A DNA stretch of 64,000 nt from an uncultured Bacteroidales bacterium (lineage in GTDB: Bacteria; Bacteroidota; Bacteroidia; Bacteroidales; P3): positions 1-64,000 of the forward strand of contig CAJOEN010000031.1 in the NCBI GenBank assembly GCA_905233475.1, written 5' to 3'. The notes beneath the pieces were generated by a model, which was not told where the DNA came from, made no database searches, and worked only from the letters and a program-made list of their open reading frames with translations. Shown here piece by piece: positions 1-8,229 of this stretch. The position numbers and the translations under genes were made by a program. Within the stretch, counting starts at the first letter, position 1, and every line of letters begins with the position of its first letter.

Positions 1-25
1 GGTAGATTCCAGAGCAAAACGCAAC

Positions 26-976
26 TCAATTTTTCAAAGATAAGAAAAAGATTTCACGTGGTGAAAAAAAACTGATTTTTTTTCGTGGCCTCTTGTTGAG
101 TTTGTTCTGAATGGCGGTCAGATCCTCGTCGGAGCATGCGAATAGTGCGGGGTTGCGAGGTAGGTACCGGCGATACAATTTGTTGGTGTTCTCTATCCTT
201 CCTTTTTGCCATGAGCAATAGGGGTCGGTGAAATACACGGGGACACCGAGTTTTTTAGTGATGTATTCGTGGTCGGCGAACTCCGGCCCGTTGTCTGCCG
301 TGATCGTTTTCAATGCGCCGAAACGTTTGTATGGTAGGAGAATGCTGACTACCTTTTTGGCGACTTCGTGGGAATCCTTTCCGTGAGGCAGGTTGGCGAT
401 GAACGACAGCAGGCTGCTGTTCTCCACAAGCGTGAGTTTGAATAGATTGCCGTCGGAATCCGACATCAAATCCAACTCCCAGTCGCCGAAGCGTTTGCCG
501 TCCACCTCCGACGGGCGTTTGTCGATGCCTACGCGGTTCTTTATGGGCAGGTGCTTGCCCACAGGTCGGTGGCGGTGTTTGAGCTTGTGCGGGCATTCCT
601 TCCACAGGTCGCCGCCGTTATCCTTGTCCCGATGGATGTAGTTGTATATGGACGACTTGCACACCATCAGGTACCCTTTCCTGCGGCACAGCCCTACAAT
701 CTGCTCGGGCGAGAGTTGCTCTTCCCGCATGTATTTCTCTATCCGGTGCTTGACCTGCCCGCACATCTTTCGTGGCTCCCTGAGCCTCTCTTTTCTCAGA
801 TCGGCCTTCCCCTGCGCTTGTCTCCATGAATATCCATGCTTGCCGCTGTTCCTTTTCAATTCGCGGCTAACGGTTGATTTGCTGATGTTTAATGCCGCCG
901 CGACTTGTGCCTGTGTGAAATTTTGTTGGAGTAAGATAAAAATTGTGTATCTTTGCTCCCGGTTTAGTTGTCCCAT
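26..976 (-). CDS. IS30-family transposase
   Basis: DDE transposase of about 316 aa that cuts and moves the surrounding element. An N-terminal helix-turn-helix is visible at residues 20-40 (AQVAAALNISKSTVSREL). The catalytic triad fits IS30: D169 in DWELDLM, D228 in TADNGPEF and E262 in GRIENTN, giving a DD(33)E spacing. The ATG at 976 is preferred over the longer frame starting at 1033, because a promoter box (1003-1010) lies inside the longer version and MGQLNREQR is a typical IS30 start. The frame looks intact, so the element may be active. Confidence 0.93.
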   Translation of the reverse strand: MGQLNREQRYTIFILLQQNFTQAQVAAALNISKSTVSRELKRNSGKHGYSWRQAQGKADLRKERLREPRKMCGQVKHRIEKYMREEQLSPEQIVGLCRRKGYLMVCKSSIYNYIHRDKDNGGDLWKECPHKLKHRHRPVGKHLPIKNRVGIDKRPSEVDGKRFGDWELDLMSDSDGNLFKLTLVENSSLLSFIANLPHGKDSHEVAKKVVSILLPYKRFGALKTITADNGPEFADHEYITKKLGVPVYFTDPYCSWQKGRIENTNKLYRRYLPRNPALFACSDEDLTAIQNKLNKRPRKKISFFSPREIFFLSLKN

Positions 977-1002
977 CTTTTGCAATTTTTTGGAAGGAGG
1001 CG

Positions 1003-1010
1003 CAAAGATA
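1003..1010 (-). promoter_or_regulatory. -7 promoter box of the transposase
   Basis: TATCTTTG on the minus strand, 26 nt before the chosen start at 976. This is the Bacteroidetes sigma-ABfr consensus TAnnTTTG. Confidence 0.55.
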
Positions 1011-1129
1011 GCAACTTTTTTCCATCTGAGCAAGGAACAGGGGATTTCCCCTTTCCTTGCCGGAAAAAAATCATATTTTGCAACCTCGATTTTCTCTCAA
1101 AAAGTTGCGTTTCTTATTGGAACTTACCT

Positions 1130-1236
1130 ACCAAAATATTACATTTCCTCACAATTTTAATAGCCGATTTGTTACAAAATCTCGCAATTTTATTCACCAA
1201 ATTATTACATTTCCTCATAATTTGAATAGCCGAATT
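1130..1236. repeat. Two tandem 66-bp-period repeats beside the IS
   Basis: Copies at 1130-1170 and 1196-1236 share ACCAAA(A/T)TATTACATTTCC and TAATAGCCGA-like blocks with only a few mismatches in 41 bp. They sit just outside the right end of the IS. No gene is recognised here; the stretch may be a remnant of an older sequence that the IS entered. Confidence 0.7.
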
Positions 1237-1260
1237 CCGTCAAAATCCCCAAATTAATCA

Positions 1261-1372
1261 AGAAGTGCCTTCGACATGCTCAGGCACCGAAAGAGTCGGC
1301 GGTGGTTGAGCCTGTCGCGGTGGTTGAGCTTGTCGAAACCATCCGCGAAAATGCCTGTCGAAACCACCTGTC
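1261..1372. repeat. Intergenic cluster of GGTTTCGACAAGCTCA-type repeats
   Basis: GGTGGTTGAGCCTGTCG (1301-1317) and GGTGGTTGAGCTTGTCG (1319-1335) are adjacent direct copies. Related pieces occur at 1269-1288 and at 1354-1368. Sequences of this type are dispersed intergenic repeats in many Bacteroidetes. No coding function is evident. Together with the neighbouring repeats this accounts for most of the gene-free stretch 977-1583. Confidence 0.6.
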
Positions 1373-1432
1373 CCACTCTCATCTTGCATCGGTGTTCATC
1401 CATGTAATTCGTGTTTACAATACCACCGTCCT

Positions 1433-1509
1433 CAAAACACCAACATATCAACAACTGCCCCATATTCCAACTCACTAACAGTCAGCGATAAAAAGGAGAA
1501 AAAGTACGG
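1433..1509 (+). repeat. Left copy of 77-bp direct repeat flanking the DUF1016 gene
   Basis: It aligns without gaps to 2858-2934 at an offset of exactly 1425 bp. The first 22 bases (AAAACACCAACATATCAACA core) are identical, and similarity then decays to roughly 80-85 per cent. Both copies end just upstream of a promoter box. Confidence 0.8.
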
Positions 1510-1537
1510 AAAGATAGTTTGTTTCATATTTTTTTCG

Positions 1538-1545
1538 TACTTTTG
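1538..1545 (+). promoter_or_regulatory. -7 promoter box of the DUF1016 nuclease gene
   Basis: TACTTTTG, 38 nt before the ATG at 1584. Confidence 0.6.
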
Positions 1546-1583
1546 CAGTCTTAAATAACTTAACTGCTGTAATAAAACACGAT

Positions 1584-2774
1584 ATGAATTTTGACTCTCT
1601 TGTAGGACGCATCAAGGTAATACATGATGCACTTCAGGCACAGGCTGCCCACGCTGTCAATCTTTCGCTGACAACTCGCAACTGGCTTATAGGCTTTTAT
1701 ATAGTGGAATTTGAACAGCATGGCGAAGACCGTGCCAAATACGGAGAGAAACTTCTTAACCGATTGTCCGAAAAAATCAACAGCAAAGGGTTCGAACCGC
1801 GTCGACTTCGCGAATTCAGACAGCTTTACACTACCTATCCTCATCTGGCTACAGAAGTTGCAAAATTCATCAAAACCAGCCATCTTTCACTTTCTGAATC
1901 CATGTCTTCCTCAATTTGGCGGTCAGCGCCCGCCAAATTACAATCGTTTGATTATCAAGAGAATGATAAATGGCGGTCAGCGCCCGCCAAATTGGAAGAT
2001 TGGGCCACGCCTGCCGAAAGTCTTTTCCGTAGGCTTAACTATACCTGTTTGTCATATCTGACTTGTATTGAGGATCCGTTGAAACGTGCTTTTTACGAGC
2101 AGGAGGCTATTCGTGGCTGTTGGACCAGCAGGGAACTTGACCGCCAAGTATCCTCACTATACTATGAACGAATGGGACTTTCGAAAGATAAAAAGACACT
2201 CCACACATTAACTGCAAAAAACGCCCAGCAATTAACTCCCAAAGACATCCTTCACAATCCTGTCGCTCTGGAGTTTCTCGGTATAGATTCACAGAATGTT
2301 TATACAGAAACGAAGCTGGAAACTGCCATTTTGAACAACCTGCAAAAGTTCCTTATGGAGATGGGGCGTGGTTTCTGTTTCGAGGACAGACAAAAAAGGA
2401 TACTAATTGATCAGGACTATTACAAGGCCGACCTGATTTTTTACCACCGAATTCTGAAATGCCATGTGATAATCGATCTAAAGACAGACCGTTTTCGACA
2501 TGAGTACGCCTCACAACTTAACCTATATATGAATTACTACAAGCACGAGGTTATGCAGGATGACGACAACCCTCCCATTGGCCTTCTGCTATGCACCGAC
2601 TATGGCGAAACAACCGTGCAATACGCCACAGAAGGACTGTCGAAAAATCTATTCGTAAGCAAATACAGACTGCAATTGCCAACAGAAGAAGAAATCCGGC
2701 AATATTTGTTGGAAAACATATCCGAAAAGGACTTTCTTGAACTCAAAGAGGAATCAGAGGCAGACACCCGTTGA
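1584..2774 (+). CDS. DUF1016 / YhcG-type PDDEXK nuclease-domain protein
   Basis: A 396-aa protein of the DUF1016 family, thought to be nucleases of the PD-(D/E)XK fold. The N-terminal part (residues 1-100) is the DUF1016_N domain with the LRQFR-like segment RLREFRQLYTTYP. The C-terminal part carries the nuclease signature KADLIFYHR then VIIDLKTDRF, followed by QLNLYMNYY. Between them, at residues 112-119 and 130-137, WRSAPAKL occurs twice; each is encoded by a palindromic element that has entered in frame. The gene sits alone between imperfect 77-bp direct repeats and follows its own promoter. The biological role is uncertain; related genes are often strain-variable, and a role in DNA defence or recombination is only inference. 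Confidence 0.85.
   Translation: MNFDSLVGRIKVIHDALQAQAAHAVNLSLTTRNWLIGFYIVEFEQHGEDRAKYGEKLLNRLSEKINSKGFEPRRLREFRQLYTTYPHLATEVAKFIKTSHLSLSESMSSSIWRSAPAKLQSFDYQENDKWRSAPAKLEDWATPAESLFRRLNYTCLSYLTCIEDPLKRAFYEQEAIRGCWTSRELDRQVSSLYYERMGLSKDKKTLHTLTAKNAQQLTPKDILHNPVALEFLGIDSQNVYTETKLETAILNNLQKFLMEMGRGFCFEDRQKRILIDQDYYKADLIFYHRILKCHVIIDLKTDRFRHEYASQLNLYMNYYKHEVMQDDDNPPIGLLLCTDYGETTVQYATEGLSKNLFVSKYRLQLPTEEEIRQYLLENISEKDFLELKEESEADTR
1913..1993 (+). repeat. Two in-frame palindromic elements inside the nuclease gene
   Basis: The 23-bp core from TGGCGGTCAGCG to CGCCAAATT occurs at 1917-1939 and 1971-1993, 54 bp (18 codons) apart. Copy 1 has perfect 10-bp arms AATTTGGCGG (1913-1922) and CCGCCAAATT (1930-1939) around the 7-nt loop TCAGCGC. 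Copy 2 keeps 6-bp arms around the same loop. Both are read as WRSAPAKL, so the frame is preserved. Confidence 0.9.
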
Positions 2775-2857
2775 TTATTTTGTGATACACAATCATCGTA
2801 TTTCATTCATCAACTCTCCTTGACAATCATCATCGTCCCCCTTACCCCTCCCACCAT

Positions 2858-2934
2858 CAAAACACCAACATATCAACAACCGCCCCACACTACAACTTAC
2901 TAACAATCAGTGATTAAAGGCAAGAAAAACGCGG
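2858..2934 (+). repeat. Right copy of 77-bp direct repeat flanking the DUF1016 gene
   Basis: Partner of 1433-1509, gapless at a 1425-bp offset. It lies between the nuclease stop codon and the transketolase promoter. Confidence 0.8.
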
Positions 2935-2997
2935 AATCTGTTCATATTGTTCGTATTTTTAGAGGTCGCCCCGGGCGTTTTTTTTAGTTTTAAATCG

Positions 2998-3005
2998 TAT
3001 CTTTG
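2998..3005 (+). promoter_or_regulatory. -7 promoter box of the transketolase operon
   Basis: TATCTTTG, 18 nt before the ATG at 3024. Its position excludes an alternative TTG start at 3003, which would lie inside the box. Confidence 0.65.
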
Positions 3006-3023
3006 CAAAAAACAATACCTTTG

Positions 3024-3872
3024 ATGAAAACAGTTATAGAATTGCAAAGCATTGCAAAACAGGTACGTAGAGACATCGTCCGTATGACCAACAAAGCCAA
3101 ATCGGGGCATCCGGGCGGCTCGTTGGGTTGCACCGAATTTATGACAGCCCTTTATTTTGACATTATGAACGCCAACCCCGCCCACTTTACAATGGACGGC
3201 AAAGGCGAGGACATGTTCTTTATGTCGAACGGACACATAACCCCCGTGCTGTACAGCGTTTTGGCACGTGTGGGCTATTTTCCGGTATCGGAACTCGGTA
3301 CTTTCCGCGCCCTTGGTACTCGTTTGCAGGGGCACCCCTCCACAGCGCACAGCCTGCCTGGCATTCGCATGGCGTCGGGCTCTTTAGGACAAGGGCTTTC
3401 CGTAGCCATAGGTGCCGCTTTAGGCAAGAAGATGGACGGCGACAACGGCCTCGTGTTCTCCCTCCACGGCGACGGCGAGCTGGAAGAAGGCCAGATTTGG
3501 GAAGCGGTTATGTTCGCAGGCTCCAAACATGTGGACAACCTTATTGCCACTGTCGATTATAACGGTCAGCAGATAGACGGAACGGTGGACGCCGTGATGT
3601 CGCTGGGCAACCTGCAGGCCAAATGGGAAGCCTTCGGATGGCAGGTGGTGAACATCGCCAACGGCAACGACATGCAACAGGTGGTGGACTGGCTTAATAC
3701 CGCCAAAAGCCTCACTGGAAAAGGCAAACCCATTGCTGTTATAATGAAAACCGAGATGGGCTACGGCGTTGATTTTATGCAAGGCACCAACAAATATCAC
3801 GGTGTACCGCCATCGGACGACGAGTTGGCCAAGGCTCTCGCACAACTGGAAGAAACTTTGGGCGACTTCTGA
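3024..3872 (+). CDS. Transketolase, N-terminal subunit
   Basis: The 282-aa thiamine-diphosphate-binding half of a split transketolase, which moves two-carbon units between sugar phosphates in the non-oxidative pentose phosphate pathway. Visible features are GHPGGSLG near the N-terminus, the substrate-contact segment RLQGHPS, and the ThDP motif GDGELEEGQIWEA followed by DYNGQQIDG. The length matches split-type N subunits. The partner half is at 5289-6245. The stop codon overlaps the start of the vWA gene, so the three genes appear to be one transcript. Confidence 0.95.
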   Translation: MKTVIELQSIAKQVRRDIVRMTNKAKSGHPGGSLGCTEFMTALYFDIMNANPAHFTMDGKGEDMFFMSNGHITPVLYSVLARVGYFPVSELGTFRALGTRLQGHPSTAHSLPGIRMASGSLGQGLSVAIGAALGKKMDGDNGLVFSLHGDGELEEGQIWEAVMFAGSKHVDNLIATVDYNGQQIDGTVDAVMSLGNLQAKWEAFGWQVVNIANGNDMQQVVDWLNTAKSLTGKGKPIAVIMKTEMGYGVDFMQGTNKYHGVPPSDDELAKALAQLEETLGDF

Positions 3873-5263
3873 TGATGAAACGCCTCTGTATCATATTGCT
3901 AATCATGCTTTTGTCGTTATCGGCGGCACAGGCTCAGAAAAAACGCGTACCTGTAAATCCGTTGAACGACAAAACTCATGTGTTGCTCATCCTCGACTGT
4001 TCCAACAGTATGTGGGAGAAATGGCAGAGCGATTCCAAGATTAAGGTGACACAGGCCGTGCTGCTCAAATTCATGGACAGCATTTCGCACCAAAACAATG
4101 TGGAATTCGCCATGCGGGTGTTCGGACACCTGAACAAGAACGACCGCGATACACGTCTTGAAGTTCCTTTCAAATACGATAACAACTACAGAATCAAGAG
4201 TAAGATAAAAACCCTTGTGCCACAGGGAGGCGGTACAGTAACTTCGGCTCTCTCGAGTTCTTTGAACGATTTCCCTACGGGTGTTTCGTCTCGTAACATT
4301 ATACTTATCATAACCGACGGTATAGACAACAGTGGCGATGACATCTGCCAAACGGCGCGACAGGTGCAGACGAGTGGTATGGTGGTGAAAACTTTTGTTG
4401 TAGGCATAGGCGACAAAAGTAATTTCAAAAACGACCTCGACTGTGTTGGTAAATTTTTCCACGTCCCGAACGAGGAGAACTACATAAAAACTCTGTACAA
4501 AGTCTTTGCCATGGCCGAACAGCAGGCCGATGTAAGTTTATATATCAACGACAATTCGGGTAAGACTTACGAATCTACAACTCCTGTGGTGTTTTACGAC
4601 GCACAAACAGGTTTGCCGCGACTGCAGACATTATATACTTGCAACAGCAAATCGCAACCCGACACTTTCAAGATAGACCCGCTTATCGACTACAACGTAA
4701 CTTTTTTCACCAATCCACCTCAAACCCTTTCGAACATAAAGTTTGAGAGCGGACAACACAAGAGAATTGGCGTTACTGCCGAACAGGGCTTTCTGCGTGT
4801 CCGTTTCGACGGAAAACGCGTGCTTTTCGAAATACCCCAGTACACCGTTTCGGTGCGCAAGGCCGAAAATAACGAACTTGTGAATGTGCAAGCCATTAAC
4901 AGTAACGTGCCTTATATTACAGGACGCTATACTGTTGAGATACACTCACTTCCGACGGTAGTGATAAACGATGTGGAGATAAGTTATACAACCTCTACCG
5001 ACCTTGCTATTCCAACTCCGGGACTTGCGGTTATCAACAAGCCGAAAGGTGTTTTCAAAGGTTGCATTTTCTCCATCGACGAACAGAATGGAAAAACCAG
5101 CAAAATCCACGACCTTGACGAGAGCCAATTTATTGAACGCGTTCCTTTAATGGCAGGCGAATACATAGTTCTTTTGCAGGACAAGGAAAAATGGGGGCAC
5201 AACTCGCTGCAGATACGACGTTTTAAGATAGAATCGGCTCGACAGACAAATATAAATTTTTGA
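3872..5263 (+). CDS. Secreted von Willebrand factor type A domain protein
   Basis: A 463-aa protein with a signal peptide (residues 1-21, ending SAAQA). The vWA domain follows at about residues 35-220. Its metal-dependent adhesion site is intact: D42-C-S44-N-S46 in LDCSNSMW, then a GGGTVTSAL threonine region and TDGIDNSGDD. The C-terminal half (about 225-463) is beta-rich and not recognised. The ATG overlaps the TGA of the transketolase N subunit; a second ATG follows at 3875. Such domains bind protein ligands, so an envelope role is likely. A link to transketolase is not suggested by the domain itself, and the placement between the two halves is odd. Confidence 0.85.
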   Translation: MMKRLCIILLIMLLSLSAAQAQKKRVPVNPLNDKTHVLLILDCSNSMWEKWQSDSKIKVTQAVLLKFMDSISHQNNVEFAMRVFGHLNKNDRDTRLEVPFKYDNNYRIKSKIKTLVPQGGGTVTSALSSSLNDFPTGVSSRNIILIITDGIDNSGDDICQTARQVQTSGMVVKTFVVGIGDKSNFKNDLDCVGKFFHVPNEENYIKTLYKVFAMAEQQADVSLYINDNSGKTYESTTPVVFYDAQTGLPRLQTLYTCNSKSQPDTFKIDPLIDYNVTFFTNPPQTLSNIKFESGQHKRIGVTAEQGFLRVRFDGKRVLFEIPQYTVSVRKAENNELVNVQAINSNVPYITGRYTVEIHSLPTVVINDVEISYTTSTDLAIPTPGLAVINKPKGVFKGCIFSIDEQNGKTSKIHDLDESQFIERVPLMAGEYIVLLQDKEKWGHNSLQIRRFKIESARQTNINF

Positions 5264-5288
5264 AAACCAACATAAAACATAGATAATC

Positions 5289-6245
5289 ATGACAAGAACA
5301 TACGAAAACATAACAATGAAAGACCTCCGCAGTGGATTTGGCGAAGGTTTGGTGGCCGCTGGTCAAAAATACCCTAACGTGGTGGCTCTCACCGCCGACG
5401 TTACAGGCTCTGTGAAGATGGACGGCTTTGCCAAGACTTTCCCCGAAAGGTTTGTGCAGTGCGGTATTGCCGAAGCCAACATGACTGGCATAGCTGCCGG
5501 AATGTCGCTAAATGGCAAGATTCCATTCATTGGCGGTTTCGCTGAATTTGTTACGGGGCGCATCTACGACCAGATTCGTCAGGTGGTGGCCTACTCCAAC
5601 AAAAACGTGAAAATCTGTGGCAGCCATGCCGGTATCACCCTTGGCGAGGATGGTGCCACACACCAGACTATGGAGGACATCGGCCTGATGAAAGCTCTTC
5701 CCAACATGACGGTGATTGTGCCCTGCGATGCCAATCAGACGCACAATGCCACCATTGCCGCCGCCGAGCATAACGGCCCGGTGTATCTGCGTTTTGGCCG
5801 TCCCAAAATGCCTAATTTTACTGACATCGACGAACCATTTGTGATAGGCAAGGCTCAAATCCTCAACCAAGGCAACGACGTAACCATCATCGCCACCGGA
5901 CATTTGGTGTGGGAAGCACTGCAAGCCGCACAAGAGCTTGAAAGACAAGGTATAAGCGCCGATGTTGTCAATATACACACAATAAAACCCCTCGACACCG
6001 AAGCTATTATTGCCAGCGCCCGCAAGACAGGTGCTGTGGTTACCTGCGAGGAACATTCCTTTATCAACGGCCTTACCGACAGCGTGGCACGTGTGCTTGC
6101 GCTCAACTGCCCGACCCCGATGCGTTATGTGGCTATGGCAGACCGTTTCGGCGAATCGGGAACACCGGCACAGCTAATGGAACACTTTGGAATGAAAAGC
6201 GCCAATATAATGGCTGCTGTACGTGAAGTGCTGAAACAGAAATAG
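5289..6245 (+). CDS. Transketolase, C-terminal subunit
   Basis: A 318-aa protein with the pyrimidine-binding and C-terminal domains of transketolase. Seen are the catalytic-Glu region FVQCGIAEANM, GGFAEFVTGRIYDQIRQ, HAGITLGEDGATHQ and PVYLRFGR. It pairs with the N subunit 1.4 kb upstream to form the active enzyme. It lies 25 nt after the vWA gene and before a strong terminator, so it closes the operon. Confidence 0.95.
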   Translation: MTRTYENITMKDLRSGFGEGLVAAGQKYPNVVALTADVTGSVKMDGFAKTFPERFVQCGIAEANMTGIAAGMSLNGKIPFIGGFAEFVTGRIYDQIRQVVAYSNKNVKICGSHAGITLGEDGATHQTMEDIGLMKALPNMTVIVPCDANQTHNATIAAAEHNGPVYLRFGRPKMPNFTDIDEPFVIGKAQILNQGNDVTIIATGHLVWEALQAAQELERQGISADVVNIHTIKPLDTEAIIASARKTGAVVTCEEHSFINGLTDSVARVLALNCPTPMRYVAMADRFGESGTPAQLMEHFGMKSANIMAAVREVLKQK

Positions 6246-6270
6246 TTGAATACTTTATTATACTGTTTTA

Positions 6271-6312
6271 AAAAAAAGGATGCCTCCGCATTGGTCAGGC
6301 ATCCTTTTTTTA
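6271..6312 (+). terminator. Rho-independent terminator of the transketolase operon
   Basis: Stem AAGGATGCCT (6276-6285) pairs with AGGCATCCTT (6297-6306) and is followed by a T run. The A run on the other side would let it also serve the minus-strand SulP gene. Confidence 0.85.
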
Positions 6313-6381
6313 TTTTTTGTTGTCAAAAAACGATTGTTCTTTCTAACTTCCTTTATTCGTTGCAATGGAAATGTGCCAAAA

Positions 6382-8091
6382 TTAGAGCGTTTTCGCAATA
6401 TTTCTCAGTCTTTCGGTACATTCCTCAAAAGTTTTGAAAGTGTTCTCTTCGGCTACCACGTTGGGTATGAGTTTCATGGATTTTAACATGTACAGGGGTT
6501 GCGGCTGTATTATAGTCATATATACCGTAATGCCCTGTTCCTGAAGGTCTTTTATGGCGGTTTCCATAGCGTAAAGTCCCGATTGGTCCATAAAGGATAC
6601 CAATTTCATGCGAATGATTACGAGCTTTACGTCGCGAGGAATGTCGTGCATAACCTCTTGGAAACGTGTTATTGAGCCGAAGAAAATAGGTCCGTTTAGT
6701 CGTTGAATGTAAATTTTGTGCTTTATCTCCTCTGGCACACCGGCTTCATCTGCCCAAGGCGACTCCTTGTCGAAATTGGATATTTCACCGGCCTGATAAC
6801 TGCCTTCAACGAGGTCGCCGGCACGTTTCATGAACAGCACGCAGGCTATTATCATGCCAATGCCTACGGCGGTTAGCAAGTCCACAAAAACTGTCAGCGA
6901 TAAAACCACCATAAGTACGAAAGCGTCGGCTCGCGGTATTCTGAACAAGTCTTTAAGTCCTTTAAAGTCTATTATTCCCCAGCCCACCGAGATTAGGATT
7001 CCGGCCAATACTGACAACGGCACATACCTTACGAGACTTCCAAGTCCCAACAGCACGGCCAAAAGGAATATGGAATGAGTTACTCCCGACAGCCGTGTAC
7101 GTCCGCCGCTTTTCACATTAACTACGGTACGCATTGTGGCACCGGCACCCGAAATACCGCAGAAAAGTCCCGAAATCATATTTCCAATGCCTTGTCCGAC
7201 AAGCTCTCTGTTGCTGTTGTGTTTGGTTTTGGTGATGTTGTCCGCCACCACAGAAGTAAGCAAGGTGTCTATGGAACCCAATCCTGCAAGGGTAAGTCCG
7301 GGTATAACCGACATTTTTATCAGTGCAAGCCAGTCGATACCGGCAAGCGAAACTCCTTCTTTGGCGAAAAATGGCATGGGAAATCCCGCTGGAATCTCGC
7401 CTATGGTGAGTTTTTCGGGATAGTCCATAAAAAGCGACACAACGGTCATAACGAGCAATGCGACCAATGTAGCGGGAATTTTCTTTGTAAGCATGGGGAA
7501 AAGAGCCACTATAGCTATGGTGCCAAGTCCGATAAGCAGTGCCAAAAAACTTATGCCATCGGCCACCCTTTCGGGTAATTCAAGTAGCATATCCACCACC
7601 AAAACCGGCGATTTCAGGCCAATTAGGGGGTATATCTGTTGCAGGATTATTATGATGCCTATGCCGCTCATAAATCCCGATAGTACGGGGTAGGGGATAT
7701 AGCGCACGTATTTGCCTATTTTTAGGATTCCGAAAAGAACTTGGAACAGTCCGCAAAACACGCCTGCCATCGACATTGTAAGCAGCACCATGGAAAACGA
7801 CGGATTTTGCGTGGAAGCCCATACACCGGCGGTAAGTCCGGCAGTTATAACCGTCATCGGGCCTGTAGGTCCGCTTATTTGCGAATGTGTTCCTCCAAAA
7901 ATCGCGGCAAAGAAGCCAAGCATAGTGGCTCCCACAAGTCCGGCCAAAGCTCCAATGGAATTTGCGGCGGGGTCGTTGATACCTCCAAAGGCTTGTATGC
8001 CAAAAGCCAAAGCCAAAGGCAAGGCTACTACACCGGCTGTAATACCTCCAAAAATGTCCCCTTTCAGGTTCTTTGTGTTAATAATACTCAT
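6382..8091 (-). CDS. SulP-family anion transporter with STAS domain
   Basis: An inner-membrane transporter of 569 aa, of the SulP (SLC26) family, which moves sulfate, bicarbonate or related anions. The N-terminal sequence GDIFGGITAGVVALPLALAFG and about a dozen hydrophobic segments up to residue 410 are typical. A C-terminal STAS domain follows (about 440-560, with RFQEVMHDIP and LVSFMDQSGLYAME). The start at 8091 (MSIINTKNLKGD) is chosen because the frame extending to 8160 crosses the promoter box and lacks similarity. The substrate cannot be told from sequence. Confidence 0.9.
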   Translation of the reverse strand: MSIINTKNLKGDIFGGITAGVVALPLALAFGIQAFGGINDPAANSIGALAGLVGATMLGFFAAIFGGTHSQISGPTGPMTVITAGLTAGVWASTQNPSFSMVLLTMSMAGVFCGLFQVLFGILKIGKYVRYIPYPVLSGFMSGIGIIIILQQIYPLIGLKSPVLVVDMLLELPERVADGISFLALLIGLGTIAIVALFPMLTKKIPATLVALLVMTVVSLFMDYPEKLTIGEIPAGFPMPFFAKEGVSLAGIDWLALIKMSVIPGLTLAGLGSIDTLLTSVVADNITKTKHNSNRELVGQGIGNMISGLFCGISGAGATMRTVVNVKSGGRTRLSGVTHSIFLLAVLLGLGSLVRYVPLSVLAGILISVGWGIIDFKGLKDLFRIPRADAFVLMVVLSLTVFVDLLTAVGIGMIIACVLFMKRAGDLVEGSYQAGEISNFDKESPWADEAGVPEEIKHKIYIQRLNGPIFFGSITRFQEVMHDIPRDVKLVIIRMKLVSFMDQSGLYAMETAIKDLQEQGITVYMTIIQPQPLYMLKSMKLIPNVVAEENTFKTFEECTERLRNIAKTL

Positions 8092-8157
8092 TGTTTTTCT
8101 TTGTAAAATAGTGGTTTTTAATGTATTGTAAGATTTAATGCCCGAAAAAAGCATTTG

Positions 8158-8165
8158 CAAAAATA
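8158..8165 (-). promoter_or_regulatory. -7 promoter box of the SulP gene
   Basis: TATTTTTG on the minus strand, 66 nt before the start at 8091. Confidence 0.5.
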
Positions 8166-8229
8166 CATTTTTTTGTCGATTTTTGGTAAAGTCGGTACGG
8201 ATTCAATGAAAAACGGTGATACGGTGCAA

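Larger units (their letters stand above)
17..1112 (-). mobile_element. IS30-family insertion sequence
   Basis: A single transposase gene lies between short inverted repeats. The left repeat AAACGCAACT (17-26) matches the reverse complement of the right repeat AGTTGCGTTT (1103-1112); similarity beyond these 10 bp is weak, so the true tips may lie a few bases further out. Total length near 1.1 kb is normal for IS30. No target duplication can be checked confidently because the left end is close to the window edge. Confidence 0.7.

Noticed and set aside
1254-1475. 73-aa frame on the minus strand
   Set aside because: It is built of dispersed intergenic repeats and the flanking direct repeat; no family, no promoter.
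3003-3023. TTG start extending the transketolase N subunit by seven residues
   Set aside because: The TTG is part of the TATCTTTG promoter box.
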